The translations under genes and the position numbers were made by a program. Shown here piece by piece: positions 51,681 to 60,554 of a stretch of 64,000 bases of DNA. Where the stretch lies: positions 5,381 to 69,380 of the forward strand of contig JBLGAT010000005.1 in the NCBI GenBank assembly GCA_047612485.1, written 5' to 3'. Origin of the DNA: Sediminicola sp047612485. Lineage in GTDB: Bacteria > Bacteroidota > Bacteroidia > Flavobacteriales > Flavobacteriaceae. Under the pieces are notes generated by a model. It ran no database searches, was not told where the DNA came from, and worked only from the letters and a program-made list of their open reading frames with translations. Within the stretch, counting starts at the first letter, position 1. Every line of letters begins with the position of its first letter.

Positions 51681-53066
51681 TTATGGTCTTATATTCTGAT
51701 TTATCCTGAACAAATTAGCGGGATCATATTTTCTTTTGATCTTCACCAAGCGATCGTAATTATGTCTATAGCTCGCTTTAATACGATCCTGTCCTTCATC
51801 CATCATGAAATTGGAATAAGCACCACCTGAAGCATAAGGATGAAGGGCTTCATAATAATCTTTACACCAAGATGTAATTTTATCGGCATTTTTAGGATCT
51901 GGGTCTACCCCTACGATCACCCCAGCATATTTGGCATCCCTATAGGCCCAAGGGGTATCCTCCTTTCCAACCCTACTTGCAGCCCCGCTTATTGGATAAA
52001 GGTGCATCTGTGATAGAGGTGTAGGTATCTTGGTGCCATATTCCAAATGTCCGGCCCTTACCTCAGGTCCCAATTTATTGAAGAAATCTGCACGCCAATA
52101 CCATTGTAATCTAGGCGGAAAGAGTCCATCAAATAAGGTTTGTATGGATGGGTAAGGCATTTCCCCTACATGTTGAAATATTGGATTTTTGTCCAATACG
52201 GGTTTAAATAGTTCGTCAAACTTATTGGGATGTCCTGTATAGCACCATACGATACCGCAAAAATGTTTGTTATGTAGGGTTTCAGGAAAAGGCGGTCCTG
52301 GAATCACCAAGGTGGTAATGAAGCCATTTAAGTCTTCCGGGGCATCATGAATAAATTCATCGTACCAGGCCATGATTTCCTCAGTTTTTTCTATTGGCCA
52401 AAGAGTAGGTCCGCCAATAACTGTTTTAACCTTATGGGCCTGAAATTTAAAGGAAGTTACGATTCCAAAATTACCTCCCCCCCCTCTAATGGCCCAAAAT
52501 AAGTCTGCGTGCTCTTTGGCATTCACGGTAACAAAGGATCCGTCTGCCAATACTATATCGGCTTCCAAAAGGTTATCAATTGTAAGTCCGAATTTTCGTG
52601 ATAGATAGCCCACACCCCCACCAAGCGTGAGGCCTCCTACCCCTGTTGTAGAAATGATGCCTGCCGGTACGGCCAATCCGAATGGATGGGTGGCGTGATC
52701 TACTTCCCCCCATAGATTTCCGCCACCTACCCGAACGGTATTGTCATTGGTATCTACCCGAATCGATTTTATGCCCGATAGGTCGATGACCAATCCGTCA
52801 TTACAAAGTCCCAGACCTCCACCATTATGGCCGCCTCCACGGATGGCCAATAAAAGGTCGTTTTCCCTTGCAAAATTTACCGAATATATCACATCTGCCA
52901 CATCCGCGCACTTCACAATTATGGCAGGATATTTATCTATCATGGCATTATACACCTTACGTGTCTCATCGTAATTTTTATCCGACGGTATTACAATTTC
53001 CCCCCTTAACTGGGCTTTAAATTCTTCGATTTTAGACGGAATTACGTCATCCATTGTATGTGCCAT
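51681..53066 (-). CDS. Covalent FAD-dependent oxidoreductase (BBE/PCMH family)
   Basis: This 461-residue flavoenzyme has the PCMH FAD-binding domain. The histidine for 8-alpha covalent FAD attachment is His80 in LLAIRGGGHNGGGLGL, followed by VRVGGGNLWGEVDH and ISTTGVGGLTLGGGVGYLSR. The second attachment Cys of bicovalent berberine-bridge enzymes is replaced (TTGVGG), so monocovalent binding is expected. The C-terminus has the BBE motif (YGDN-like YRHNYDRLVKIKRKYDPANL). It likely oxidises an alcohol, sugar or alkaloid-like substrate with O2. No signal peptide is evident. A separate cupin gene lies 85 bases upstream on the same strand. Confidence 0.92.
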   Translation of the reverse strand: MAHTMDDVIPSKIEEFKAQLRGEIVIPSDKNYDETRKVYNAMIDKYPAIIVKCADVADVIYSVNFARENDLLLAIRGGGHNGGGLGLCNDGLVIDLSGIKSIRVDTNDNTVRVGGGNLWGEVDHATHPFGLAVPAGIISTTGVGGLTLGGGVGYLSRKFGLTIDNLLEADIVLADGSFVTVNAKEHADLFWAIRGGGGNFGIVTSFKFQAHKVKTVIGGPTLWPIEKTEEIMAWYDEFIHDAPEDLNGFITTLVIPGPPFPETLHNKHFCGIVWCYTGHPNKFDELFKPVLDKNPIFQHVGEMPYPSIQTLFDGLFPPRLQWYWRADFFNKLGPEVRAGHLEYGTKIPTPLSQMHLYPISGAASRVGKEDTPWAYRDAKYAGVIVGVDPDPKNADKITSWCKDYYEALHPYASGGAYSNFMMDEGQDRIKASYRHNYDRLVKIKRKYDPANLFRINQNIRP

Positions 53067-53150
53067 TTCGTTTGTTTTATAATTATATTGATATTAATTG
53101 GTTGTATTGCATCATGACTATTAAAGTCATGTTATCCATCTAAAAGGAAG

Positions 53151-53633
53151 CTATTCTTTTTCTACCATGGGAAAAGCGTCCAATGGCTCTTCAAATGCAA
53201 TAAAGATCACACAGGGCCCATCATCCCCACACCTTCCCACATGTGGTTTTGTTGCGGGTCCAAAGGCATAAGACCCAGCTTCTATTATTCTTTCGTCTTC
53301 CCCGTCATAGGTAATATACAATTTGCCAGAAATCAAGATCATCCGTTCAGCTGAATTATGCCAGTGTTTTGGAATGTTGGAATTTGCTTGGACCTTAAAG
53401 AAAATATCCACATTTTTTTTTGCTGGGTCACCGTGCAGCACAGATATTCCACAACCTTCCGGCATGAATGGCGGACAAGGACCCCATTTTAGGTCAGCAT
53501 TCATATGGGATTTTACCGAAGATATTTCAGTGGCCATATCAGTGGCTTGTTGCCCAATGATGGTACAGCTAAATAATGTGAATATGAGCAACCATATGGC
53601 TACTAAATTAGAAGATAAGTGCTCTTTTTTCAT
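53151..53633 (-). CDS. Exported cupin-domain protein
   Basis: This 160-residue protein begins with a hydrophobic leader (AIWLLIFTLFSCTIIGQQ), so it is exported, perhaps as a lipoprotein. The cupin barrel shows ANSNIPKHWHNSAERMILIS (metal-binding HxH and Glu) and GSYAFGPATKPHVGRCGDD (second motif with His). Two Cys pairs occur (PCPPFMPEGC and CGDDGPC). It may be an enzyme or a small-molecule-binding protein; the substrate is unknown. It lies upstream of the flavoenzyme gene and may share its transcript. Confidence 0.87.
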   Translation of the reverse strand: MKKEHLSSNLVAIWLLIFTLFSCTIIGQQATDMATEISSVKSHMNADLKWGPCPPFMPEGCGISVLHGDPAKKNVDIFFKVQANSNIPKHWHNSAERMILISGKLYITYDGEDERIIEAGSYAFGPATKPHVGRCGDDGPCVIFIAFEEPLDAFPMVEKE

Positions 53634-53889
53634 GATTAAAAATTTTAAGTTATTTTATAATTAAGACTACAAAAGATGTAGGGCGTCTGCATACTTATTT
53701 AACCACAAATTGGTTAGTATGGAAAAGCTATTCTATTAATTTAAATCCAAATCGTGCCCAATTGTTATGGGCTGTGGGGGTGTTGCGGAGAAACTATATA
53801 AAGATAATAGGTTAGTAACCAAAGGGCTATCAATTTTGGTTCAAAAAAGAGCAATTTTGAACCAAGTAACTATTTAATGTTAAAAAAGA

Positions 53890-54987
53890 TCAAGCCAAAT
53901 ATTCCTGTAGATATTTTGAAGGAAGAATACCAAAATTGGCTTGGAAACATTTAGAGAAATAAGCCGGACTATTAAAACCTGTTTCAAAGGCAATTTCAGA
54001 GATGGAACCTTGTCTGTTGTTTAATAATTGTAGAGATTTTTGTAAACGAAAACCTTTTAAAAAAATATTTGGGGATTGATTTGTAATCTCTATAATCTTC
54101 CTGTAAAACTGAGATTTACTAAATCCCAATTCATTACCAAGTGAACCCACATGCAAATCGGTTTTTTGCCAAGTTTCATCCAAGTAATCAATTAAATGGT
54201 TCAAAAACCTGCCCTCGGAATTATTAATGGTCCTTATTCTAGACATATCGATGATATGGCTGGGGTTTTCCTGTTCATAAAGTGACCTGACTTCTGTGGA
54301 GACCACAATAGGGCCATTTACGAAATCTGACATACGTTGGGCAGACTTTACCGCAGCCTCAAAAATACCATCCTTTTCTGTCACCGGAACCCCTGCGTCC
54401 AATCCTATGGTAATCAATGTATTGAAATTGCTAAATTCTGTTGCCTTGTCCTGAATTTGCTGGGCACACTCCATGGCCTTTGATACAGATAGGAATGACA
54501 CCAAAAATGTGCTCGAATTTTTCCGCACTATATTACCCCTATTGTCTCTTATGGTTTTTATAATGGAATCATATAGTTTTTGAAAATGAATGTTGCTCAT
54601 ACTCCTAAAGTTATCCTTTAAGGTTAAAGGTTTGAGCCCTACATTCATTATGGTCCTAAATGCGGGGTCATTTATAACATGTAATAACTCGCTTGCCGCC
54701 TTTTCGGGATCTTCAATACGACCCAAAAAAGATTCAACAATACCACTATCTACTTCAATTATTTTATGGGGAATTTCACCATGGGCATGGTGGTGCATTT
54801 TTTCGATCGCTGCCTTATTGGGCGCCTCAATCAGACAAAAGGCCATTTTTCTTTGATCATCGAACCAATAGGTCAGGCCCTTACAGTCATAAAGATGCTC
54901 TATTTTAATATCCTCTATATGCAATTTGGCAACATGCTCAGCAGTCACTGTTTCCGATACGTCATGGCGATCCATATAGATGGGCAT
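53890..54987 (-). CDS. Three-domain regulator: DUF4242, cyclase-like and AraC DNA-binding
   Basis: This 365-residue protein has three parts. Residues 1-90 are a DUF4242 (SCO4226-like) domain with a histidine cluster (EKMHHHAHGEIP) that could bind nickel or another metal. Residues about 110-245 resemble a class III nucleotide cyclase/guanylate cyclase fold (IRDNRGNIVRKNSSTFLVSF, CAQQIQDKATEFSNFNTLIT, IGLDAGVPVTEKDGIF, SAQRMSDFVNGPIVVSTEV). The metal-binding aspartates and catalytic residues are missing, so it should be a sensor rather than an enzyme. Residues about 265-365 are an AraC helix-turn-helix (LGNELGFSKSQFYRKI; SEIAFETGFNSPAYFSKCFQ). It ends the redox/flavoenzyme region and may regulate the cupin and flavoenzyme genes downstream. 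Confidence 0.85.
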   Translation of the reverse strand: MPIYMDRHDVSETVTAEHVAKLHIEDIKIEHLYDCKGLTYWFDDQRKMAFCLIEAPNKAAIEKMHHHAHGEIPHKIIEVDSGIVESFLGRIEDPEKAASELLHVINDPAFRTIMNVGLKPLTLKDNFRSMSNIHFQKLYDSIIKTIRDNRGNIVRKNSSTFLVSFLSVSKAMECAQQIQDKATEFSNFNTLITIGLDAGVPVTEKDGIFEAAVKSAQRMSDFVNGPIVVSTEVRSLYEQENPSHIIDMSRIRTINNSEGRFLNHLIDYLDETWQKTDLHVGSLGNELGFSKSQFYRKIIEITNQSPNIFLKGFRLQKSLQLLNNRQGSISEIAFETGFNSPAYFSKCFQANFGILPSKYLQEYLA

Positions 54988-55132
54988 ATTCTTTATTTTA
55001 TATACAATGTAGTGAATTTTAGGTAGTTATTCATATTTGTTGCTACATAAATATGCGGCTGAATATTTGTTAATTGGACTGGCCATTGTTTAGTTTGGGG
55101 CTTCCTAGGATATGTGAATTTAAAGCAAGCTC

Positions 55133-56383
55133 TTATGAATTTAACTTAATGTGCCCCAAAATTGCCTTTGCCGCAATCTCCCCTGTGGTCATGGCCGCAT
55201 TCAATGATCCATAAAGGTGATGGTCTCCGGCTACATATATACTTGGTGACAATTGGGTTTGTTGAGTTGTCATGGAATATTGCAAATTGGTAAGTTTTGG
55301 AAGGGCCTTCTTGATGCTATAGCGTTTCAAAAAGGTAAGTCCTGTAATACCACAATACGTTTCTAATTCTTGAACAACCCTATCCAATACATCCTTGTCG
55401 CTTAGATCGTGTTCTTTTACTAAAGTAACCGATAATAGCTCTCCCTCTTCCCGTTTTGCCATGTTCAGGCTCGTGTGGTAAAATAGATTATTTATTAGCG
55501 CATCTTTATCAGCAACCAATCCTATGAGTGGTCCGTTTATGATTCTTTTTGGTGTTTTAAAATACAAGGTGTCGCAACTGTTCCATGAAATGGGTTCATT
55601 TTTTGTTTCCCTGACCAAATGTGAACCTTCGGTAGCGATCAGGGTATATTGACTTTCTATTTCTTTTCCATCGGTCAAAATCAGCTTACCTTCCAGTACC
55701 TTTTGTACTGGGGAATTAAATTTGATAGTGCTCCTCTTGAGCTTGGATGTGAGTTGATCGGCAATAGCCCCTATCCCTGCTGTGGGTAGGACAGCTAATC
55801 CTTCTCCAAACATTTTGTAGACAAATTTGAACATTCTACTGGAGGTCTCTAAATTTGGTTCTAAAAAGATGCCACTAAAAAAAGGGTTAAAAAAAGAGGA
55901 AATGATGTCATTACTAAAACCTTTGTCCATTAAATAGGTCAAGGTACTGGTTTCTTTGGACGAAAATATCTGTTCCAAGGACATACCCTTTAATTCCCGA
56001 TTGAGCTTAAGTATGTTGAACTTATCGGAAACATTGCCAATGTTCGAAAACAACGTAGGAAATAAAAGGGAAAGGTTCCTCAGGGGGTCTCCCAATATAT
56101 TTTTCTTCCCATCTTTAAAAATCACGGCTCCAGGTAAAAATTTTTGAAGGGATAGTGTTTCCAGATCCAAATATTTTTTGGCCATTGGATAGGCGTCCAA
56201 TAAAACTTGAAATCCGTGATCTAATTGGTGTCCGTTATAGATATCTGTTTTGACACGTCCCCCTGCCTTATCGGTTGCTTCGTAAATAGTTGAAGAAAAC
56301 CCTTCCCTTTCTAAAACCAACGCTGCAATAAGGCCACTGATTCCTGCGCCAACAATATTGATCTTATATTCCGATTTTACCAT
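55133..56383 (-). CDS. FAD-dependent amine oxidase-like flavoprotein
   Basis: This 416-residue flavoprotein of the amine oxidase/protoporphyrinogen-oxidase/phytoene-desaturase superfamily has the FAD dinucleotide motif INIVGAGISGLIAALVLEREGF followed by EATDKAGGRVKTD. The C-terminal FAD motif is SIYVAGDHHLYGSLNAAMTTG, which shows the usual GD and small-residue pattern. The middle (QLDHGFQVLLDAYP, FNPFFSGIFLEPNLETSSRM) resembles carotenoid or desaturase-type members. No other pigment or heme genes adjoin it, so the substrate is open. The gene is monocistronic. Confidence 0.88.
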   Translation of the reverse strand: MVKSEYKINIVGAGISGLIAALVLEREGFSSTIYEATDKAGGRVKTDIYNGHQLDHGFQVLLDAYPMAKKYLDLETLSLQKFLPGAVIFKDGKKNILGDPLRNLSLLFPTLFSNIGNVSDKFNILKLNRELKGMSLEQIFSSKETSTLTYLMDKGFSNDIISSFFNPFFSGIFLEPNLETSSRMFKFVYKMFGEGLAVLPTAGIGAIADQLTSKLKRSTIKFNSPVQKVLEGKLILTDGKEIESQYTLIATEGSHLVRETKNEPISWNSCDTLYFKTPKRIINGPLIGLVADKDALINNLFYHTSLNMAKREEGELLSVTLVKEHDLSDKDVLDRVVQELETYCGITGLTFLKRYSIKKALPKLTNLQYSMTTQQTQLSPSIYVAGDHHLYGSLNAAMTTGEIAAKAILGHIKLNS

Positions 56384-56534
56384 TTCAATTTTTGGTAAAA
56401 ATATAGAATTGATGGGGATAAATACTTTCTCTGGTTATAGGAATTTGAATTGAAGTAGTAATAAAATGGGGATATACTCCGAATGGTTTATCTTTGATAT
56501 GGATCTTATAGATGTGCCTTAGCTACTTTTTTAT

Positions 56535-56891
56535 ATGGATGTACTCACAATTTTAACCTTATTTTCATCCATATCCTTTTTATTTTTTGGTATTGGCTGT
56601 TTTGTTTCCCCGAGAATGAAGGTAGAATTTGTTCGCTATGGACTTAATGGCCAACAGCGATGGCTTACTGGGGCGCTACAGCTTTTGGGGAGCATAGGTT
56701 TAATGGTAGGATTGCTTTATGAACCTTTTTTTTGTTTGATTTCAACAATAGGTCTTTTTATCTTGATGCTAATGGGTTTGTGGATACGCATCAAGATTAA
56801 AGATAATATGCTGAAATCCTCACCGGCTTTGATCTACGCTTTAATAAACCTTTACTTGGCAATACAGTATGGGGCTCTTATCTATATATAA
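56535..56891 (+). CDS. DoxX-like small membrane protein
   Basis: This 118-residue protein has four hydrophobic helices (about 1-22, 43-60, 62-82, 95-118). The stretch FVRYGLNGQQRWLTGALQLL to KIKDNMLKSSPALIYALINL aligns by pattern with the protein at 56905-57270: E/V-F-x-x-Y-G-L, a following helix pair, then H/R-I-K-I-K-D-x-x-L-K-S-x-P-A. It therefore belongs with DoxX-like quinol oxidase-related membrane proteins. Function is unknown. It converges on its paralogue, with only 13 bases between the stops. Confidence 0.8.
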   Translation: MDVLTILTLFSSISFLFFGIGCFVSPRMKVEFVRYGLNGQQRWLTGALQLLGSIGLMVGLLYEPFFCLISTIGLFILMLMGLWIRIKIKDNMLKSSPALIYALINLYLAIQYGALIYI

Positions 56892-56904
56892 GCTGGAGTT
56901 ACTT

Positions 56905-57270
56905 TTAACCTGAAAAAGCAATAATCAAGCACATTGTTAGAAAAAGAAATGCAGGAAAGGATTTCAGCAAAGGATCTTTGATCTTAAAATGCATTAAAAC
57001 AGACCCGGTCAATAAGATGGCCAAGCCCAACGCCGCCGGTTGCTTTAATTCTGGATATATTATAGCGGCCAATAAGGCAAGGGCCAGGGCTACTTTTAAG
57101 CTACCTACTAAATAACACATCCAAACCGGTAATCCGTACACTTGGAACTCTTCCACAATGGTCTTGGCATCTCCGCCTCGCCATTTTGTAGGTTTGTTTT
57201 TTTGTAAAAACCATACATTTAATATACTTAGTCCTACAATTACTTGAAGAATGATGATAAGATAGTTCAT
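56905..57270 (-). CDS. DoxX-like small membrane protein, second copy
   Basis: This 121-residue membrane protein has about four helices: LIIILQVIVGLSILNVWFLQ, a central GSLKVALALALLAAIIYPEL, then AALGLAILLTGSVLMHFKIK and KSFPAFLFLTMCLIIAFSG. The signature EEFQVYGLPVWMCYLVGSLK fits the DoxX-like family. It is a diverged paralogue of the convergent gene at 56535-56891. A role in membrane redox or quinone handling is only suggested by the family name. Confidence 0.82.
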   Translation of the reverse strand: MNYLIIILQVIVGLSILNVWFLQKNKPTKWRGGDAKTIVEEFQVYGLPVWMCYLVGSLKVALALALLAAIIYPELKQPAALGLAILLTGSVLMHFKIKDPLLKSFPAFLFLTMCLIIAFSG

Positions 57271-57487
57271 AAACAGTATTTAAAATTGTTCCTAATAGAA
57301 ATCAATCTAAATTTCGTAAAAAATATTTAGAAAGCACTTTAACTTGGCCATTCTTATAAAATAATTATGGTTTTAGCAATGATTCATCATAAACACAGAT
57401 GAACAAAATCCCCCAAGACGCTAGTAATGAATGGAATGGGTGACATTTGAAAATTACAACACCTCTAACTAGACATATTAAAGCCTA

Positions 57488-58450
57488 CTAAGTATCATCC
57501 AATATGCGTCCCATTCTTCCAGAAAACCTGGAAAAAATCAAAACTTTCTTTTTCGTATTAATAAAGTAAACACCTGTTAATAAGATTATTGCCGCAACAA
57601 TAGATTGTGGTGTAATCTGTTCCTTTAAAAAGTACCATCCCAAAAGCATGGCGATAATAGGGTTTACATAAGCTGATGTCGCCACTTTCTCTGTAGAAAC
57701 TACTTTTAATAGGTAATTAAAGGAAGTAAAGGCAGCGATGCTGCCAAATAAAATAAGGCCAATTATAGATGCTTGTACCTTAAAGCTCCAATCCAATGGT
57801 GAGATCCATGTTTCACCTACAGCGAAACTGGATATGGCCAACATGATCCCGCCAAATAGCATTTGATATCCAGTATTGATAAAATAATTGGGAGGTAAAT
57901 CTGCCTTTGCCACAAAAAGGCTACCGATACTCCAGCTCAGAATACATGTAAAGATCATAATGATCCCTAAAGTACTGCCTTCTTGGGTGCTTAACTGCTG
58001 TTGGCTCACCAAAAGATATATGCCAAGAAAACCTAAAACGATCCCTACAACGGACATGGTCCTAATTTTTTTGCCCTGAAAGAACCGCATCAAAAGTAAA
58101 ATGATCAGGGGTTGGGTAGATGCCTCAAGGGCAGCAAACCCGCTATCAACATATTTTAACGCCCATACTATTACCCCATTGCCGTAGGTCAGGAATAAAA
58201 ACCCGGAGATTATACAGTTTTTTAATTGTGGTCTTGTAATGGTCAATGGAAGGCCCAATAGTTTTGCTATGATAAAAATGAGTGTCCCAGCAGTAATAAA
58301 ACGGATGGAGGCCAACATTAAAGGGGGAAGTTCGGAAACCGCGATCTTATTCATAAGATAGGTACTGCCCCAAAAAACATAAATAGAAAAGAAAGCGAGG
58401 ACAATTATAATAGCTGTACTTGGTTTGGCCTTAAAAAGGTTCTTGATCAT
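57488..58450 (-). CDS. EamA-family (drug/metabolite) transporter
   Basis: This 320-residue inner-membrane transporter has about ten hydrophobic helices and two EamA repeats (about 15-150 and 165-300). Signatures are FWGSTYLMNKIAVSELPPLM, VDSGFAALEASTQPLIILLL, and in the second half CILSWSIGSLFVAKADLPPN and KVATSAYVNPIIAMLLGWYF. Typical members (RhaT/YedA-like) export amino acids or other metabolites. The C-terminal tail (SRFSGRMGRILDDT) is short and basic. The gene is monocistronic. Confidence 0.92.
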   Translation of the reverse strand: MIKNLFKAKPSTAIIIVLAFFSIYVFWGSTYLMNKIAVSELPPLMLASIRFITAGTLIFIIAKLLGLPLTITRPQLKNCIISGFLFLTYGNGVIVWALKYVDSGFAALEASTQPLIILLLMRFFQGKKIRTMSVVGIVLGFLGIYLLVSQQQLSTQEGSTLGIIMIFTCILSWSIGSLFVAKADLPPNYFINTGYQMLFGGIMLAISSFAVGETWISPLDWSFKVQASIIGLILFGSIAAFTSFNYLLKVVSTEKVATSAYVNPIIAMLLGWYFLKEQITPQSIVAAIILLTGVYFINTKKKVLIFSRFSGRMGRILDDT

Positions 58451-58545
58451 TGCAATGATTCTTATCTAGTATGCATCCCAAATGTGGGAATGCAAATATC
58501 CTCTAAATAATATTAAGATGGTCCAAAATAAATCTTGGAAAAAAT

Positions 58546-58575
58546 AAAAGGCAGCAATATTAATTGCTGCCTTTT
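58546..58575 (-). terminator. Terminator hairpin after DUF4382 gene
   Basis: The arms AAAAGGCAGCAAT and ATTGCTGCCTTTT pair perfectly around a short A/T loop. It lies about 20 bases beyond the DUF4382 stop on the minus strand. Confidence 0.85.
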
Positions 58576-58594
58576 AAATGTGTTCAGATAAAGA

Positions 58595-59464
58595 CTATTC
58601 TTGAACTACAAGTTCAAAATCCTTAATGGTTTTATTGGCAGCCACTACAGAAATACCTTCGGCAGTTTGCGTTTCGTATTCAACCAATTCATCAACCAAT
58701 TCAACAACTACATCATATTTTCCAGCTTCTAATCCTAATACGGTATACATCCCAGTTGCATCAGAAAAAGTAGTTGTAATTGCAATTTCAGTACCCTCAG
58801 AGTAAATGGATATTTGGGCACCTTCCAAAGGTGTTACTTCATCACCATTAAGAGTGGTTATTATACCTGTCAAAGTTCCAGACGTTGACATATTGGACGC
58901 TTTTATAACTGGCTTAAAATTAAACCCGGATATTCCCCCTGCGTCTTTTCTGTTCCCTTTTGCTACAAATGATCTACTAACATCAAAATCTAACAATAGG
59001 TCCGATGTTAAACCACCATCCACAATCAAATTAGGCTTTACAAATACTTTAATTCCGGACTGTTCACCACTTGGTACTTTTAAATCATATACGGTACCGT
59101 CCGTAAGCACAATATTTACACCTCTTACATAGATCCTAAATAAGTCATACGATCCTGATGGAACTTTGGTATCTACCAAAGTTTGAGTGATGCCATTGGT
59201 TAGATCCAACAGATTGACCTCTATTTCATCCTCCATTAATACCAAGTAAGGGGCATTGTTTTCATCCACACCTTCTTCTTTTGATCTAGCGTCAACTTTA
59301 AAAACGGTTACATTGGCCTCGGCAACCAAGTCGTGGGGAAAAGGGGCATCTGTTAGTTGAATGGATACCCTACCAAATTCGTTGTTTTTATCACCTTCGG
59401 TGCTACAGCCAATAAATGTTAGGGTAATGCTTAATAATAAGATCGAAATAAATTTAATTTTCAT
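58595..59464 (-). CDS. DUF4382 plus carboxypeptidase-regulatory-like lipoprotein
   Basis: This 289-residue lipoprotein has the signal LLSITLTFIGCSTEG. Residues about 30-180 form a DUF4382 domain (VSIQLTDAPFPHDLVAEANV, NLLDLTNGITQTLVDTKVPS, LLLDFDVSRSFV). Residues about 195-285 are a carboxypeptidase regulatory-like beta sandwich (GTLTGIITTLNGDEVTPLEG, TFSDATGMYTVLGLEAGKYD). Both are common in surface lipoproteins of Bacteroidota. Binding of glycans or other surface ligands is possible. It is transcribed alone with a terminator. Confidence 0.9.
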   Translation of the reverse strand: MKIKFISILLLSITLTFIGCSTEGDKNNEFGRVSIQLTDAPFPHDLVAEANVTVFKVDARSKEEGVDENNAPYLVLMEDEIEVNLLDLTNGITQTLVDTKVPSGSYDLFRIYVRGVNIVLTDGTVYDLKVPSGEQSGIKVFVKPNLIVDGGLTSDLLLDFDVSRSFVAKGNRKDAGGISGFNFKPVIKASNMSTSGTLTGIITTLNGDEVTPLEGAQISIYSEGTEIAITTTFSDATGMYTVLGLEAGKYDVVVELVDELVEYETQTAEGISVVAANKTIKDFELVVQE

Positions 59465-59695
59465 AATATCAGATTTTAAATGGGGTTCAATTAACTTTCT
59501 TATATACGGGCGAATTGACTATAAAGGTTATACAGTAGTTCCATAAAAGAGACATTTTTTGGATATTTTCGATGAACTGCATGTTTCTACCAATAGTTTT
59601 GAAAGTGAAGGGGCATCATGATCTCTAACTTTTGCCATACTTATCTGTGAACTCACTTTTGAGACATTAAGATTGTTAAACTGATCTATGACATA

Positions 59696-60202
59696 TTACA
59701 ATGTAATCTGAAATAAGCTAACGGTGGCATTATGGTAATGTGCAGGAAGTGCTTTGGTGTCTTCCAGTTTGGAGAGGCCCAAAAACTGGAATCCACATTT
59801 TTTATAATGTGAAATTAGGCCGAGGTTCTCTCCCACGGTATCCATCCGGATATAGTCCAAATGATGGTCTTTGGCAAATACTTTGGACCAATAGACTAGA
59901 TGTGCCACTAGTTGTCTTCCCCTAAAATCTGGATTGGTGGCTATTCGATGGATGTAGATGGCCTTGTCAGTGTTTTTTTCTCCCCAAATATCCGGATCTT
60001 CAAAAGTAACGGCCCATACACAGGCTATTTGTTGGTCAATGATCAATTTCCACTGCCTGTTTTCGGAAATTTCTTTGGACACCAATTCCCTAGAAAATTC
60101 AGGCCATAGTGCACTGTTCTTTGTTTTTTGGAATGCTACAGCAAGCCCATATACTCTAAAAATCTCAGGAATATCGGCTATGTTGCTATTGGTTATTTTC
60201 AT
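59696..60202 (-). CDS. GNAT-family N-acetyltransferase
   Basis: This 168-residue GNAT has the fold in normal order: IADIPEIFRVYGLAVAFQ, the central strand KLIIDQQIACVWAVTF, the acetyl-CoA loop region YIHRIATNPDFRGRQLVAHL with R-x-x-G-x-x-like FRGRQL, and YKKCGFQFLGLSKLE near the end. It transfers an acetyl group from acetyl-CoA to an unknown amine. It stands alone, with a degenerate TATCTTCG box near 60229-60236. Confidence 0.9.
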   Translation of the reverse strand: MKITNSNIADIPEIFRVYGLAVAFQKTKNSALWPEFSRELVSKEISENRQWKLIIDQQIACVWAVTFEDPDIWGEKNTDKAIYIHRIATNPDFRGRQLVAHLVYWSKVFAKDHHLDYIRMDTVGENLGLISHYKKCGFQFLGLSKLEDTKALPAHYHNATVSLFQITL

Positions 60203-60496
60203 TGGGGCAGAAACGGATTACGTGGATACCGAAGATAGATAATCCAATTTTAAATCCGTTTAAACTATTAAAGTTTTACTTTAAGAATTGTTTTTTAAAT
60301 CGTACTAGGTGTGAAACTTAATATTTTTCCCTTATATCGGTTCCAATTTCCCTTAAACTCTGTTCAACCTAATTTTTGCTTTGGAAATTTCACTTGTTGT
60401 TTGATTTATTTCCCTAGTCATACTTGATGGTAAAAAAGTTTGATATTATTAGTTGAAATACCCATGATCTTGGGTAATTTTGCCCAATTTTGAATA

Positions 60497-60534
60497 AAAA
60501 GATCCCCTATCAATTAGAACAGGGGATCCTTTTA
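60497..60534 (-). terminator. Terminator hairpin after lipoprotein gene
   Basis: The arms GATCCCCT and AGGGGATC, with outer A5/T4 runs, form a stem around a 12-base loop. It lies 21 bases beyond the stop at 60555. The remaining 60203-60496 interval is AT-rich with no gene seen. Confidence 0.8.
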
Positions 60535-60554
60535 ATACACTATATTTATTTTAA

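Noticed and set aside
54442..54957. Several plus-strand frames inside the AraC-type regulator gene
   Set aside because: They overlap a gene with well-conserved motifs on the other strand and show no own motif.
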